Origin: Cellulomonas sp. ACRRI
GTDB taxonomy: Bacteria; Actinomycetota; Actinomycetes; Actinomycetales; Cellulomonadaceae
NCBI RefSeq assembly: GCF_022346185.1
Contig: NZ_JAKRMS010000004.1
Location: forward strand, 27,906 to 91,905
Direction of reading: 5' to 3'
DNA length: 64,000 nucleotides
Positions 26,167-34,545 of the stretch are shown piece after piece. The stretch's first letter is position 1, and every line of letters begins with the position of its first letter. Under the pieces are notes generated by a model. The model saw only the letters and a program-made list of their open reading frames with translations. It was not told where the DNA came from and did no database searches. Made by a program: the position numbers and the translations under genes.

Positions 26167-26412
26167 GTGCGCCGCCCACTGCTGCCACGCCGTCGCGGCC
26201 CGCGCGACGATCGCGCCGTGCCGGACCGGCGCCGGCCCCCGCAGGACGACCGTTCTGCGATCGTCCTGATCGTCGTGGCACTCGTCGCGGGCGGCGCCCT
26301 GACCCTCACCGGCGTTTTGACGAGCAGCCTCGCTTCGACGGCCGCTGGGGTCGTCGTGCTGTTCGTCTGCTCGACCGGGACGCGGATCTGGTACCTGCGC
26401 CGTCGACGGTGA
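26167..26412 (+). CDS. small two-helix membrane protein
   Basis: 81 aa from a GTG 3 bp after the ccsB stop. A very basic N-terminus (about 1-30) is followed by two hydrophobic helices (about 31-47 and 53-70) and a terminal RRRR. No family is recognised. Its tight spacing to ccsB suggests that it is part of that transcript and may assist the cytochrome assembly step. Confidence 0.55.
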   Translation: MRRPLLPRRRGPRDDRAVPDRRRPPQDDRSAIVLIVVALVAGGALTLTGVLTSSLASTAAGVVVLFVCSTGTRIWYLRRRR

Positions 26413-26435
26413 CGGTCGGGGCCGTGCTCCCGGTG

Positions 26436-26765
26436 CTAGTCGCGCGAGCGGGGCGGGCGGTCGCGCCGGTGCAGGACGGCCGAGGGCGCGGCCGCGATGG
26501 CGGCCATGCCGAGTCCGACGAGCGCCCATCGCAGGTCGAACGGCAGCCGCTCGGCCGCCGCGGGCGCGGTCCCGGGCGCGGGCGCGGTCGTCGGCACGAT
26601 TCTGCCGGGGTCGGCGCTCTCGGTCGCCGCGGGGGAAGGGGGCACCTCGACCGCCCGCGACCCGTCGGCGGGCAGGACGGTCAGCACCAGGAGCAGACCC
26701 GTGGAAGCGAGCGAACCCGCCGCCCGCAGGTGGGTCCGGACGTCTCGTCTCAGCGTGGCGGGCAC
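26436..26765 (-). CDS. small membrane or secreted protein of unknown function
   Basis: 109 aa. A signal-like N-terminal hydrophobic segment (about 17-32), a Pro/Ala/Thr-rich linker and a second hydrophobic helix (about 80-96, WALVGLGMAAIAAAP), then a basic end. It overlaps no other supported gene and is convergent with the ccsB unit. Codon use is normal for the window, but without a family match it remains a prediction. Confidence 0.45.
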   Translation of the reverse strand: MPATLRRDVRTHLRAAGSLASTGLLLVLTVLPADGSRAVEVPPSPAATESADPGRIVPTTAPAPGTAPAAAERLPFDLRWALVGLGMAAIAAAPSAVLHRRDRPPRSRD

Positions 26766-26857
26766 AGGTCGCCTCCCGAGGTCGTGGTACCGCCCGGGGG
26801 ACGGATCTCCCCGACGGCGGGTTCACTGGCGCTGTCGGTCTCGGGCACCGGCGGCCT

Positions 26858-27793
26858 TCAGGAGCCCGTCACCGCGGCGCGGCGCTGGAAGATCAGCACC
26901 GCGTTGCCCTGGTACCGCGGGAGCACGAGCCGGCCCATGGAGAGGTCCCGGACGTAGGTGAACCCGGTCTGGCGCCGGTAGTCGAACCAGTTCCCGCTGC
27001 CGGTCTCGCGGGTGCTGCCGATGACGATGTAGGTCTCGACACTGGGGGTGCGGAACACCTCGCGCTCGAACGCGTTGCCGACGGGAGGCCAGGAGCACAC
27101 CACGACCTGGGGGCGGCGGGCGCGCAGGGCCGCGACGGCGTCCTGGCGGACGACGTCGTCGGGGTAGTCGATGGACCGTGCCCACCTGTGGTTGTCGGTC
27201 GCGACGACGTCGACACCCCGCTGGCGCAGGAACCGGCTGAGCGTCCCGTCGCCGGCGGCGATCTCGAGGGTCTCGCGCGAGCCGATCAGCTTCGCGAGCC
27301 TGCGCACGAGGGCCGCCGAGTAGAAGCAGTACACCCCGCGCGGGCGGACCAGGGGCATGACGTACCGGCGTTGGCGCGCGAGCGGCCACAGCAGCGCGTA
27401 CGCGAGCGTCGAGGCGGGCTTGCGCTCCAGCCCGCGCTGGAAGAACAGCCGCTGCAGGATCTGGCCGTTGAGCCGGTCGAACGCGATCTCGGAGCGGTCG
27501 ACGCCCGCCTCGGCCGTGAACGCGGCACGTTGGACGGCGTGCAGGAGCATCTGCCGGCGGACCTGGTCGGCGACCAAGTCGTCCTTCCTGCGGCGGCGGT
27601 CGGGCGATCCGACCCGGGGGGCGCTCAGCTCCGCGACCAGGGCGTGGAGCGCGGTCTCACCGTCCTCCGCGGCGGCGGACAGGCGCGTCTGCACGTCCTC
27701 CCACTCGTGGGGGAACACCCGGCGCAGCTCGTCGAGCGTCGGTTCGGTGTCGAGCCAACGCAGGACGTCGGGACGGCGCCCGTCTCGGCTCAC
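26858..27793 (-). CDS. putative SAM-dependent methyltransferase-like protein
   Basis: 311 aa from a GTG with a GGAGGTCC site; the same GTG is conserved in the broken copy at 23074. The first 110 residues are helical and of unknown type. From about residue 160 it shows a class I methyltransferase pattern: LEIAAGDGTLSRFL (SAM loop), VDVVATDN (acidic residue after strand 2), then DAVAALRARRPQVVVCSWPP, resembling a D/N-PP-Y-like active-site strand. Substrate unknown. It carries a tandem TGAAGG box 86 bp upstream, as do envelope genes here, which hints at envelope modification. Confidence 0.65.
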   Translation of the reverse strand: MSRDGRRPDVLRWLDTEPTLDELRRVFPHEWEDVQTRLSAAAEDGETALHALVAELSAPRVGSPDRRRRKDDLVADQVRRQMLLHAVQRAAFTAEAGVDRSEIAFDRLNGQILQRLFFQRGLERKPASTLAYALLWPLARQRRYVMPLVRPRGVYCFYSAALVRRLAKLIGSRETLEIAAGDGTLSRFLRQRGVDVVATDNHRWARSIDYPDDVVRQDAVAALRARRPQVVVCSWPPVGNAFEREVFRTPSVETYIVIGSTRETGSGNWFDYRRQTGFTYVRDLSMGRLVLPRYQGNAVLIFQRRAAVTGS

Positions 27794-27878
27794 AGGACCT
27801 CCAGGCTCGCCGCGGTTGTGCCCTTGCAGCATCGCCGCCGCCTGCGCGGGATCGGTGCGAGAAGCACCCGTTCGCCGA

Positions 27879-27895
27879 TGAAGGTCTGCTGAAGG
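27879..27895 (-). promoter_or_regulatory. tandem TGAAGG box upstream of the methyltransferase-like gene (site C)
   Basis: TGAAGG-TCTGC-TGAAGG, identical over 22 bp with site B. The only gene starting nearby is the minus-strand gene at 27793. No clear -10 is visible in that direction, so its activity is uncertain. Confidence 0.5.
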
Positions 27896-27910
27896 TTCGG
27901 GCGCCCCTCG

Positions 27911-28732
27911 TCACACGACGGGCTGGAAGATCAGGATCAGGCCCTGGAGGCTCTGCGCCCACCGGCCCCACAGGCCGGTGACCAGGGCGATCCCGATCAG
28001 CACCAGCATGGTTCCTCCCACGACGGAGATGGCGCGGCGTCGACGGCGCACGATGTCGAGCAGGCGGCTGCTGCGCTGGAGCCCGAGAGCGAGGAGCACG
28101 AACGGCAGGCCCAGCCCGAGGGCGTAGGCGGCGGACAGCACGGCGCCCCGGGCGGGTGACCCGCCGTCGAGGGACAGGGCCATCACGGCGGCGAGCGTGG
28201 GGCCGATGCACGGGGTCCAGCCGAGCCCGAACGTCACGCCGAGCACGGGGGCGCCCCACAGCGTCGCCGGCGGACGGCGGTGCACCCGGACCTCGCGCTG
28301 GAGGAACGGCACGCCGCCGAGGAACGCGACGCCCATGACGATCACGACCACGCCGAGTGCCCGGGTGATCGGGTCCTGCCAGCGCAGCAGCGCCCCGCCG
28401 AGCGACCCCGCGAGGGCACCGAGCGCGACGAACACCAGGGCGAACCCGAGCACGAACAGCGCGACACCGAGAGTGAGCCGGCCGCGCCGGGGGGCCGGCG
28501 GGGCCGGTCTGCGCCCTGCGACCGCGCGGGCCGGCTGCAGGGTCTGCGCGGTCAGCCCGCTGAGGAATCCGAGGTAGCCGGGGACGAGCGGCAGGACGCA
28601 GGGTGAGGCGAACGACACCGCGCCGGCGACCAGCGAGACGAGCAGGGCGAGCAGCAGGGGGCCGGAGAACGCGGTGGTCGCGAACGCGGACCCGACGTCG
28701 GCTGCGGTCGCGACGGTGGCGGGGGCCGTCAC
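27911..28732 (-). CDS. ccdA: CcdA-family thiol-disulfide transporter
   Basis: 273 aa from a GTG overlapping the P-type ATPase stop. Six to seven predicted helices. The two membrane Cys of the family are in SFASPCVLPLVPGYLGF (Cys45) and GWTPCIGP (about residue 173). It passes electrons from cytoplasmic thioredoxin to outer-face thiol proteins, such as the TlpA-like proteins in this window, for cytochrome c maturation or thiol repair. It is the last gene of the CmtR-ATPase-CcdA transcript. Confidence 0.9.
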   Translation of the reverse strand: MTAPATVATAADVGSAFATTAFSGPLLLALLVSLVAGAVSFASPCVLPLVPGYLGFLSGLTAQTLQPARAVAGRRPAPPAPRRGRLTLGVALFVLGFALVFVALGALAGSLGGALLRWQDPITRALGVVVIVMGVAFLGGVPFLQREVRVHRRPPATLWGAPVLGVTFGLGWTPCIGPTLAAVMALSLDGGSPARGAVLSAAYALGLGLPFVLLALGLQRSSRLLDIVRRRRRAISVVGGTMLVLIGIALVTGLWGRWAQSLQGLILIFQPVV

Positions 28733-30762
28733 GCGGGCGCCGGTGCGGCGAGTGCGCGGTCGGCGCCGGCTTGCGGTCCCGGGGTGGTGACGCGGGCGGC
28801 TCGGATGCCGTTGAGGATGACCACGACCTCGGCGACCTCGTGCACGAGGACGACGCCTGCCAGGCCCAGCGTGCCGGTCAGGGCCAAGGGGAACAGCGCG
28901 ATGATGATGAGCAGCGCGAGGCCGATGTTGCCGGTCATGATGCGTCGCCCGCGTCGGGCGTGGGTAATGGCGCGGGGCAGCAGCCGCAGGTCGTTGCCGG
29001 TGAACGCGACGTCGGCGGACTCGACCGCGGCGGCGGTGCCGGTGGCGCCCATCGCGATGCCGACGTCCGCGGCGGCCAGCGCGGGTGCGTCGTTCACGCC
29101 GTCGCCGACCATCGCGGTGCCGGGGCCCAGTCCGAGGACCGCGGTGGCCTTGTCCTCGGGTCGCTGCTCGGCGCGCACGTCCTGGATGCCTGCGGCTGCG
29201 GCGAGGGCGTGCGCGGTGCGGCTGTTGTCGCCGGTGAGCATGGTGGTCCGCAGTCCGGCGGCGTGCAGCGCGGCGACGGCCTCGGCGGCCTCCGGGCGCA
29301 GCTCGTCGCGGATCCCGATCACGCCGACGGTGCGTGCGTCGGCGCGCACGACGACGGTGGTCATGCCGGCGGTCTCCATGGCGTCCAGGGCACCGGTGAG
29401 GGACCCCGCTTCGAGCCAGCGGGTGGAGCCGACCTGCACGCGCACACCACCGACGGTCCCCGTGATCCCGTGCCCGGGCTCCTCGACGACGTCCTCGCCC
29501 GTCCCTGCGCCGGGCGACGCGGTGAGCAGGGCGCGGGCCAGCGGGTGCGCGCTGCGTGCCTCGACGGCGGCCGCCCAGGCCAGCACCTGCTCGGGGGTGG
29601 TGCCCTCGATGGTCCGGGTGTCCACCACCTCGGGCCGGTTCACGGTCAGGGTGCCGGTCTTGTCCAGGGCGACCGTGCGCAGGGCACCCAGCTGCTCGAA
29701 CGCCTCGCCGGACTTGATCGCGACGCCGAACCTGCTCGCCGATCCGATCGCGGAGATCACCGTGACGGGCACGGCGATCGCCAGCGCGCACGGGGAAGCG
29801 GCCACGAGCACGACCAGCGCGCGGTCGATCCAGACCGACGGATCGCCCAGCAGCGAACCGAGCACAGCAACACCGGCGGCGACCACCAGTACCGCGGGGA
29901 CCAGGGGCTTGGCGATGCGGTCAGCCAGCCGCGCCCGCTCGCCCTTGCGGGCGTGCGCCTCCTCGACGAGCCGCACGATGGTCGTGAGCGAGTTGTCCCG
30001 GCCGTCGGCGGTCGCCTCGAGCTCGAGCGCCCCGGTGCCGTTGACCGCGCCGGCCGGGACGGCGTCCCCAGGCCCGACCTCGACGGGGATGGACTCACCG
30101 GTGACCGCCGAGGTGTCCACCGCGCTGCGCCCGGTCACGACCACGGCGTCGGTCGCGACCCGCTCGCCCGGGCGCACCACCAGGACATCGAGCTCGCGGA
30201 CGTCCTGGGCAGGCACGACGACCTCGCCGGCCAGGCGGGAGAGGCGGGCGGTCTCCGGCATGAGCGTCAGCAGCGCCCGCAGGCCGTGCTTGGCGCGGTC
30301 CATGGCCCGGTCCTCGAGGGCCTCGGCGATGGAGAACAGGAACGCGAGTGCCGCGGCCTCGGCGACGTGCCCCAGGACCACGGCGCCGGCAGCCGCGATG
30401 GTCATCAGCAGGCCGACCCCGAGCCGCCGGCGCCGGAGTCGACGCAGGGCACCGGGCACGAACGTCCAGGCCCCGGCGGCCAGCCCGAGCGCGAACGCCA
30501 CGGTGCTGGCCACCGGCCCGGCGCCCGACCAGTCGAGGGCGTATCCGGTGAGCAGCAGCACGCCGGAGGCAGCAGGCAGCCGCAGCGCAGGGTCGCGCCA
30601 CCAGGCGACGAACTGGTCCTCGTCCGCGTCGAGGGGTGGGGCGTCGTGGTCGCAGCAGTCGTCCGGCTCGGGGCGCGGGGGCGTGCTGCCCGCGGGGCGC
30701 ACACCGATGGACAGGCCAGGTCGCGGCGCGTCGTCCTCCGGTCCGCAGCACTCCCGGCTCAA
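28729..30762 (-). CDS. P1B-type heavy-metal ATPase with SPC motif
   Basis: 677 aa. The TTG at 30762 overlaps the CmtR stop (TTGA), so the start is set by coupling. There is no HMA domain; the N-terminus has Cys pairs (SRECCGPE, DDCCDHD) as metal ligands. Core motifs: TGES, the transmembrane SPC (VAASPCALAIAVP), DKTGT, an SAHP nucleotide motif, GDGVNDAP and a late HEVAEVVVILNG. SPC is typical of P1B-4 ATPases (Co, Ni, Fe(II), some Zn/Cd), while the CmtR-type partner points to Cd/Pb, so Cd/Pb/Zn/Co export is the safe statement. Confidence 0.9.
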   Translation of the reverse strand: MSRECCGPEDDAPRPGLSIGVRPAGSTPPRPEPDDCCDHDAPPLDADEDQFVAWWRDPALRLPAASGVLLLTGYALDWSGAGPVASTVAFALGLAAGAWTFVPGALRRLRRRRLGVGLLMTIAAAGAVVLGHVAEAAALAFLFSIAEALEDRAMDRAKHGLRALLTLMPETARLSRLAGEVVVPAQDVRELDVLVVRPGERVATDAVVVTGRSAVDTSAVTGESIPVEVGPGDAVPAGAVNGTGALELEATADGRDNSLTTIVRLVEEAHARKGERARLADRIAKPLVPAVLVVAAGVAVLGSLLGDPSVWIDRALVVLVAASPCALAIAVPVTVISAIGSASRFGVAIKSGEAFEQLGALRTVALDKTGTLTVNRPEVVDTRTIEGTTPEQVLAWAAAVEARSAHPLARALLTASPGAGTGEDVVEEPGHGITGTVGGVRVQVGSTRWLEAGSLTGALDAMETAGMTTVVVRADARTVGVIGIRDELRPEAAEAVAALHAAGLRTTMLTGDNSRTAHALAAAAGIQDVRAEQRPEDKATAVLGLGPGTAMVGDGVNDAPALAAADVGIAMGATGTAAAVESADVAFTGNDLRLLPRAITHARRGRRIMTGNIGLALLIIIALFPLALTGTLGLAGVVLVHEVAEVVVILNGIRAARVTTPGPQAGADRALAAPAPA

Positions 30763-31163
30763 GCGCGCACCTCGATCCGGTCGTCGCCGATCGCCCGCGC
30801 GGCCGGCCCGGGGTCGCAGTCCGCGCAGCATCCCGGTACGTCGCACGTGTCGTTCGCGCACGGCGTGCCGTCGTCGACGGCGAGGACCACCTCGACGAGG
30901 GCGGTCAGCGCGTGCGCGAGGTGCGCGTCGGCGATCGCGTACCGCGTGCGGCGCCCCTCGGTCTCGGCGAGCACGAGCCCACAACCCCGGAGGCACGCGA
31001 GGTGGTTCGAGACGTTCGAGCGCGTCATCCCCAGGACGTCCGCGAGCTCGGCGGGGTAGGCCGGGCCGTCGGTGAGAGCGGCCAGGATCCGCGCGCGGCT
31101 GGGGTCGGCCATGGCCCGGCCCAGGCGGGTGAAGACGTCGACGCGCGAGGAACTGGTCAGCAT
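30759..31163 (-). CDS. cmtR: CmtR-type Cd(II)/Pb(II)-sensing repressor
   Basis: 134 aa. The three Cys ligands of mycobacterial CmtR fall at identical positions: Cys57 and Cys61 in HLACLRGCGLV, and Cys102 in TPCANDTC. A longer Cys-rich tail (CDVPGCCADCDP) adds further thiols not found in short CmtR proteins. It is followed by the ATPase with a 4-bp overlap and preceded by a perfect palindrome at 31175, so it probably represses cmtR-ATPase-ccdA and releases on Cd/Pb binding. The ATG at 31163 gives the family length. Confidence 0.92.
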   Translation of the reverse strand: MLTSSSRVDVFTRLGRAMADPSRARILAALTDGPAYPAELADVLGMTRSNVSNHLACLRGCGLVLAETEGRRTRYAIADAHLAHALTALVEVVLAVDDGTPCANDTCDVPGCCADCDPGPAARAIGDDRIEVRA

Positions 31164-31174
31164 GGACTGAACAG

Positions 31175-31190
31175 TACAGCCCTCGCTGTA
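31175..31190. promoter_or_regulatory. CmtR-type operator
   Basis: The palindrome TACAGC-CCTC-GCTGTA lies 12 bp upstream of the cmtR start, within the likely promoter. It also lies just past the end of the VKOR gene. Confidence 0.65.
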
Positions 31191-31219
31191 TCGACGAGAA
31201 GGGCGATCCGGCGGTCGGC

Positions 31220-31855
31220 TCACGGCACGAGGGTCGACCAGTACGACCAGAACCGCTGGACCGCGAGCAGGGCGATCGCGAGGTACCAGACGGTGAGGAT
31301 GGTCGAGCGGTAGTCCACCGCGACGGCGAGCGCCGACCGGGCGGGTCGCGGCAGGGACAGCTGCCAGCGCTGGAGGTTGCGCAGCGTGACCGACAAGAAC
31401 AGCGGGATCATGACGGCCCACACGACCAGGCAGTACGGGCACAGGGCACCGATCCGGTAGAGGCTCTGGAACGCCAGCCAGTGCACGAAGACCACGCCGA
31501 AGGTCACGCCGGCCTGCAGGCCGAGCCAGAACCACTCCCCGAGGCGGGCGCCGCTGAGCATGCTCGCACCCGCGGTCAGGACCACGGTGAAGCCCACGAC
31601 GCCGATCAGCGGGTTGGGGAACCCGAACACCGACGCCTGGTCCGACGCCATCACCGAGGTGCAGGACAGGATCGGGTTCAGCGTGCAGCTCGGGACGTGG
31701 GTGGGGTCCTCGAGGATCGCGAACCGCTCGAGGAGCAGGGCGATCGCCGCGGCGAGCCCGATGGCGGCCAGTGCGGTCACCGCGATCGCGCGCCGCCGTT
31801 CGGCCGCACGGGGCTCGAACAGCACGGTGCCGGGCGTCGTGGCGACCGCGGTCAC
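31220..31855 (-). CDS. vitamin K epoxide reductase (VKOR) family protein
   Basis: 211 aa, five predicted helices. Loop Cys57 and Cys65 (SCTLNPILSC) and the membrane active site CPYC (139-142) are present, the two redox pairs of bacterial VKOR. It reoxidises a DsbA-like partner by passing electrons to menaquinone. The GTG start overlaps the stop of the DsbA-like gene by 4 bp, so the two form an oxidative-folding pair for secreted proteins. Confidence 0.92.
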   Translation of the reverse strand: MTAVATTPGTVLFEPRAAERRRAIAVTALAAIGLAAAIALLLERFAILEDPTHVPSCTLNPILSCTSVMASDQASVFGFPNPLIGVVGFTVVLTAGASMLSGARLGEWFWLGLQAGVTFGVVFVHWLAFQSLYRIGALCPYCLVVWAVMIPLFLSVTLRNLQRWQLSLPRPARSALAVAVDYRSTILTVWYLAIALLAVQRFWSYWSTLVP

Positions 31856-32559
31856 GCGCTGCCCGACGCGTCGAGGGCGCGGTCCAGGGCGTTGGTCAGG
31901 TCCTGGACGCTGCTCAGCTCGAGGCGCTCACCATCGAGGAAGAACGTCGGGGTGCCCTGCACGCCGAGCGCCTGCCCGTCGTCGAGATCCTGCTGGACCC
32001 GCTCCTGGGTCGAGGGGTCCGCGATCGCGTCGTCGTAGGCGGCCAGGTCGAGACCGAGGTCCTCGGCGAACGAGCGGAACAGGTCCGCCTGCGAGGTCTG
32101 CTGCTCGCCCCACTCGGCCTGGGTCTCGAACATCCGGTGGTACATGTCCTCGACCTGGCCCTGCTGCGCGGCAGCCTCGACGGCCAGCGCCGCGTTCATC
32201 GCGTTGGCGTGGCTCGCGATCGGGAAGTAGCGGATGACGTAGTTGATCCGCCCGGCGTACTGCTCGCGGATCTGCTCCACGACGGGGTAGAAGGCGCCGC
32301 ACGCCTCGCACTCGAAGTCCATGAACTCGACCAGCGTCGGTGCGTCCGGCCCCGCCTCGTCCAGCACGTGCGAGTCGGTGCGGGTCGCAGGCAGCGCACC
32401 GTCCTGCTGCTCCGGCGCCAGCCCGCGCGGCCCGGTGGCGAGCGCGTAGACCAGCACGACGGTGATCGCGACCACCACCAGAGCGCCCGCGATCAGCGCG
32501 CTGCGCATGCGCGGGCTCAGCGGTGTCGGGGCGTTCGCGGCGGCGGCGTCGGTCCTCAT
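31852..32559 (-). CDS. DsbA-family membrane-anchored disulfide oxidoreductase
   Basis: 235 aa. One N-terminal anchor helix (about 19-41), then a DsbA-type thioredoxin fold with the active site FECEAC (Cys84/Cys87), an inserted helical domain and the cis-Pro loop QGTPTFFLDG. It introduces disulfides into secreted proteins and is recycled by the VKOR encoded next. It is divergent from the CmtR-like ArsR at 32673, with a degenerate TGAAG-type box between. Confidence 0.92.
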   Translation of the reverse strand: MRTDAAAANAPTPLSPRMRSALIAGALVVVAITVVLVYALATGPRGLAPEQQDGALPATRTDSHVLDEAGPDAPTLVEFMDFECEACGAFYPVVEQIREQYAGRINYVIRYFPIASHANAMNAALAVEAAAQQGQVEDMYHRMFETQAEWGEQQTSQADLFRSFAEDLGLDLAAYDDAIADPSTQERVQQDLDDGQALGVQGTPTFFLDGERLELSSVQDLTNALDRALDASGSA

Positions 32560-32617
32560 GGCATCGCACGCTAGGCGAGCCCGTGGTGCCCATCCGCCGA
32601 CGGAGATTGAGATTCGA

Positions 32618-32634
32618 TGAAGACTCCCGATGGT
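32618..32634 (+). promoter_or_regulatory. degenerate tandem TGAAG-type box (weak)
   Basis: TGAAGA-CTCCC-GATGGT keeps the first half and the 11-bp period of the boxes at 18439, 24089 and 36381. It lies between the divergent dsbA and ArsR genes. Possible -10 TAGCAT at 32661 would make the ArsR message almost leaderless. Confidence 0.3.
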
Positions 32635-32672
32635 CCTGGTCGGAGACTGCCCCTAGCCCGTAGCATCGCCAC

Positions 32673-33053
32673 GTGACGATGACATCCCCCGTGGTCGATA
32701 ATGAGAACGACGCCCGTTCCGCGGACGACGCCGCGCTCACGGCGCCGACCGCCGCGCTGTTCCGGGCGCTGGGCGAGCCGGCGCGGCTGACGATGCTGCG
32801 GCACCTGTTCACGGGGGAGCACTCGGTGCGCGAGCTCACCGACCACCTCGGCCTCGCCCAGTCCACGGTGAGCGTGCACCTCGCGTGCCTGCGGGACTGC
32901 GGACTGGTCACGGTGCGGCAGCGCGGGCGGTCCTCGATCTACGCGATCGCCGACCCCGGCCGGCTGGCGACGCTGGTCGGCGCGGCGGAGAACCTGCTGC
33001 ACGGCGGCTCGAGCCCCGACTCCTGCGCGCACGTGACGGGGGACGAGCGGTGA
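32673..33053 (+). CDS. CmtR-like ArsR-family sensor
   Basis: 126 aa. Winged helix with ALGEPARLTMLRHL and AQSTVSVHLACLRDCGLV. Cys72 and Cys76 occupy the CmtR Cys57/Cys61 positions and Cys118 in DSCAHV is a plausible third ligand. Cd/Pb or Zn sensing is likely. The GTG at 32673 or ATG at 32679 can start it; the leader is very short. Its stop overlaps the CDF start by 4 bp, so it is the repressor of that exporter. Confidence 0.88.
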   Translation: MTMTSPVVDNENDARSADDAALTAPTAALFRALGEPARLTMLRHLFTGEHSVRELTDHLGLAQSTVSVHLACLRDCGLVTVRQRGRSSIYAIADPGRLATLVGAAENLLHGGSSPDSCAHVTGDER

Positions 33054-33979
33054 GCCACCACCACGACCACGCGCCCGCGGGGGCCGGCGCCCCCGCCGAC
33101 CACCGGCGCCGGCTCGCGATCGCCTTCGGCCTGACCTCGACCGTGCTGGTCGCCCAGGCCGTGGGCGCGGTGCTCACCGGCAGCCTCGCGCTGCTCGTGG
33201 ACACCGCGCACATGCTGACCGACGCCGCCGGGCTGGCGATGGCGCTGGTCGCCGCGCACCTGGCGCTGAAGCCCGCGACCTCGCGGCGGACCTGGGGCTA
33301 CCGCCGCGCCGAGGTGCTGGGCGCCCTGGCGCAGTCCGCGGTGCTGCTGGCCGTCGGCGGGTACGTGCTGGTGGAGGGCGTCCGGCGGCTGTTCGCGCCG
33401 CCCGAGGTGCCCTCGACCGAGCTGATCGTGTTCGGCGTCATCGGCCTGGTCGCGAACGTGGCGGCGATCGCGGTGCTGGCGGGCGGCCGGAAGGCGAACT
33501 TCAACCTGCGCGCGGCGTTCCTCGAGGTCCTGAACGACGCGCTCGGCTCGGTCGGCGTGATCGTCGCGGCGATCGTCATCGCGACCACGGGCTGGTACCA
33601 GGCCGACGCCGTCGCGGGCCTGCTCATCGGGGCGCTGATCGTCCCCCGTGCGTTCAAGCTGCTGCGGGAGACCAGCGCGGTGCTGCTGGAGTCCACCCCG
33701 CCCGGGCTCGACCTGGACGCGGTGCGGGAGCACCTGCTCGGCGTCGAGCACGTCCGGGCCGTGCACGACCTGCACGCGAGCCTGGTCGCCACCGGGCTGC
33801 CGGTGGTCACCGCGCACCTGACGGTCGACGACGAGTGCTTCTCCGACGGGCACACCGCCCGCATCCTCGACCAGCTCCAGGACTGCCTGGCCACGCACTT
33901 CCCGATCTCGGTCGAGCACTCGACGTTCCAGATCGAGCCGGCGTCGCACCGCACGCACGAGCACCTGGGGCACGCGTGA
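33050..33979 (+). CDS. cation diffusion facilitator, third copy
   Basis: 309 aa from a GTG overlapping the ArsR stop. His-rich N-terminus (MSHHHDH), six helices, and a C-terminal domain with HDLHAS and HLTVDDEC as in the copy at 12894, which it resembles most. Helix 2 HMLTD is standard; helix 5 is LEVLND (ExxxD). It exports Zn/Cd-type cations under control of its CmtR-like sensor. Coupled to the methyltransferase gene downstream. Confidence 0.92.
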   Translation: MSHHHDHAPAGAGAPADHRRRLAIAFGLTSTVLVAQAVGAVLTGSLALLVDTAHMLTDAAGLAMALVAAHLALKPATSRRTWGYRRAEVLGALAQSAVLLAVGGYVLVEGVRRLFAPPEVPSTELIVFGVIGLVANVAAIAVLAGGRKANFNLRAAFLEVLNDALGSVGVIVAAIVIATTGWYQADAVAGLLIGALIVPRAFKLLRETSAVLLESTPPGLDLDAVREHLLGVEHVRAVHDLHASLVATGLPVVTAHLTVDDECFSDGHTARILDQLQDCLATHFPISVEHSTFQIEPASHRTHEHLGHA

Positions 33980-34482
33980 GCCTCCTGACCGCGCCCGCAC
34001 TCCCACCGGTGGCCGTCACCGCGGCCGCCGGCGCGCTCCAGATCGCGGTCTCCCGGCGCACGCGGCCCACGCCCGGCTCGCTCGCCGCGGCCGCGCTCCC
34101 CGCCGCCGCGGCGGCCTGCCTGCTCGGCGACGCCCTGGTCCGGTTCCGGCGCGGCCGCACGACCGTCGACCCCACCGCCCCGGCGGCGGTCAGCGTCCTG
34201 GTGGTCTCCGGCGCCAACCGGGTCAGCCGGAACCCCATGTACCTGGGCATGGCCGCCGCGCTGCTCGCGCACGCCGTGGCCCGCCGGTCCGCCGTCGCGC
34301 TGGTACCGGTCGCCGGGTTCGTCGGGGTGCTGACCACCGGGCAGATCGCCGCCGAGGAGATGGCGCTCAACGCGCGGTTCGGCGAACAGTACGCGCGGTA
34401 CCGCTCCGAGGTGCCGCGCTGGGCGGACCTGCGCTCGGTGCGCGCGCTCGTCGCGGCTGCCCGCGCGGTGAAGTTCCGATGA
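33976..34482 (+). CDS. isoprenylcysteine methyltransferase-like (ICMT/PEMT family) membrane protein
   Basis: 168 aa, four or so hydrophobic segments. C-terminal half carries the family signature SRNPMYLG and later AAEEMALNARFGEQYARYRSEVPRW, the SAM-binding and Glu-containing end seen in ICMT and phospholipid methyltransferases. Such proteins often accompany CDF genes in bacteria, but their substrate is not established. The GTG overlaps the CDF stop, so sensor, CDF and methylase are one operon. Its stop codon is part of a degenerate tandem box. Confidence 0.82.
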   Translation: MSLLTAPALPPVAVTAAAGALQIAVSRRTRPTPGSLAAAALPAAAAACLLGDALVRFRRGRTTVDPTAPAAVSVLVVSGANRVSRNPMYLGMAAALLAHAVARRSAVALVPVAGFVGVLTTGQIAAEEMALNARFGEQYARYRSEVPRWADLRSVRALVAAARAVKFR

Positions 34483-34496
34483 AGGCCGAGGTGGTT
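34480..34496 (+). promoter_or_regulatory. degenerate tandem TGAAGG box upstream of the response regulator (weak)
   Basis: TGAAGG-CCGAG-GTGGTT. The first half is perfect and also contains the stop codon of the preceding gene, exactly as at 36381. It would allow autoregulation of the two-component genes. Confidence 0.35.
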
Positions 34497-34545
34497 CGCT
34501 GCCGCCTCGGCACGGATCGGGAACCGGCGCGTGCGACGGTGGACC

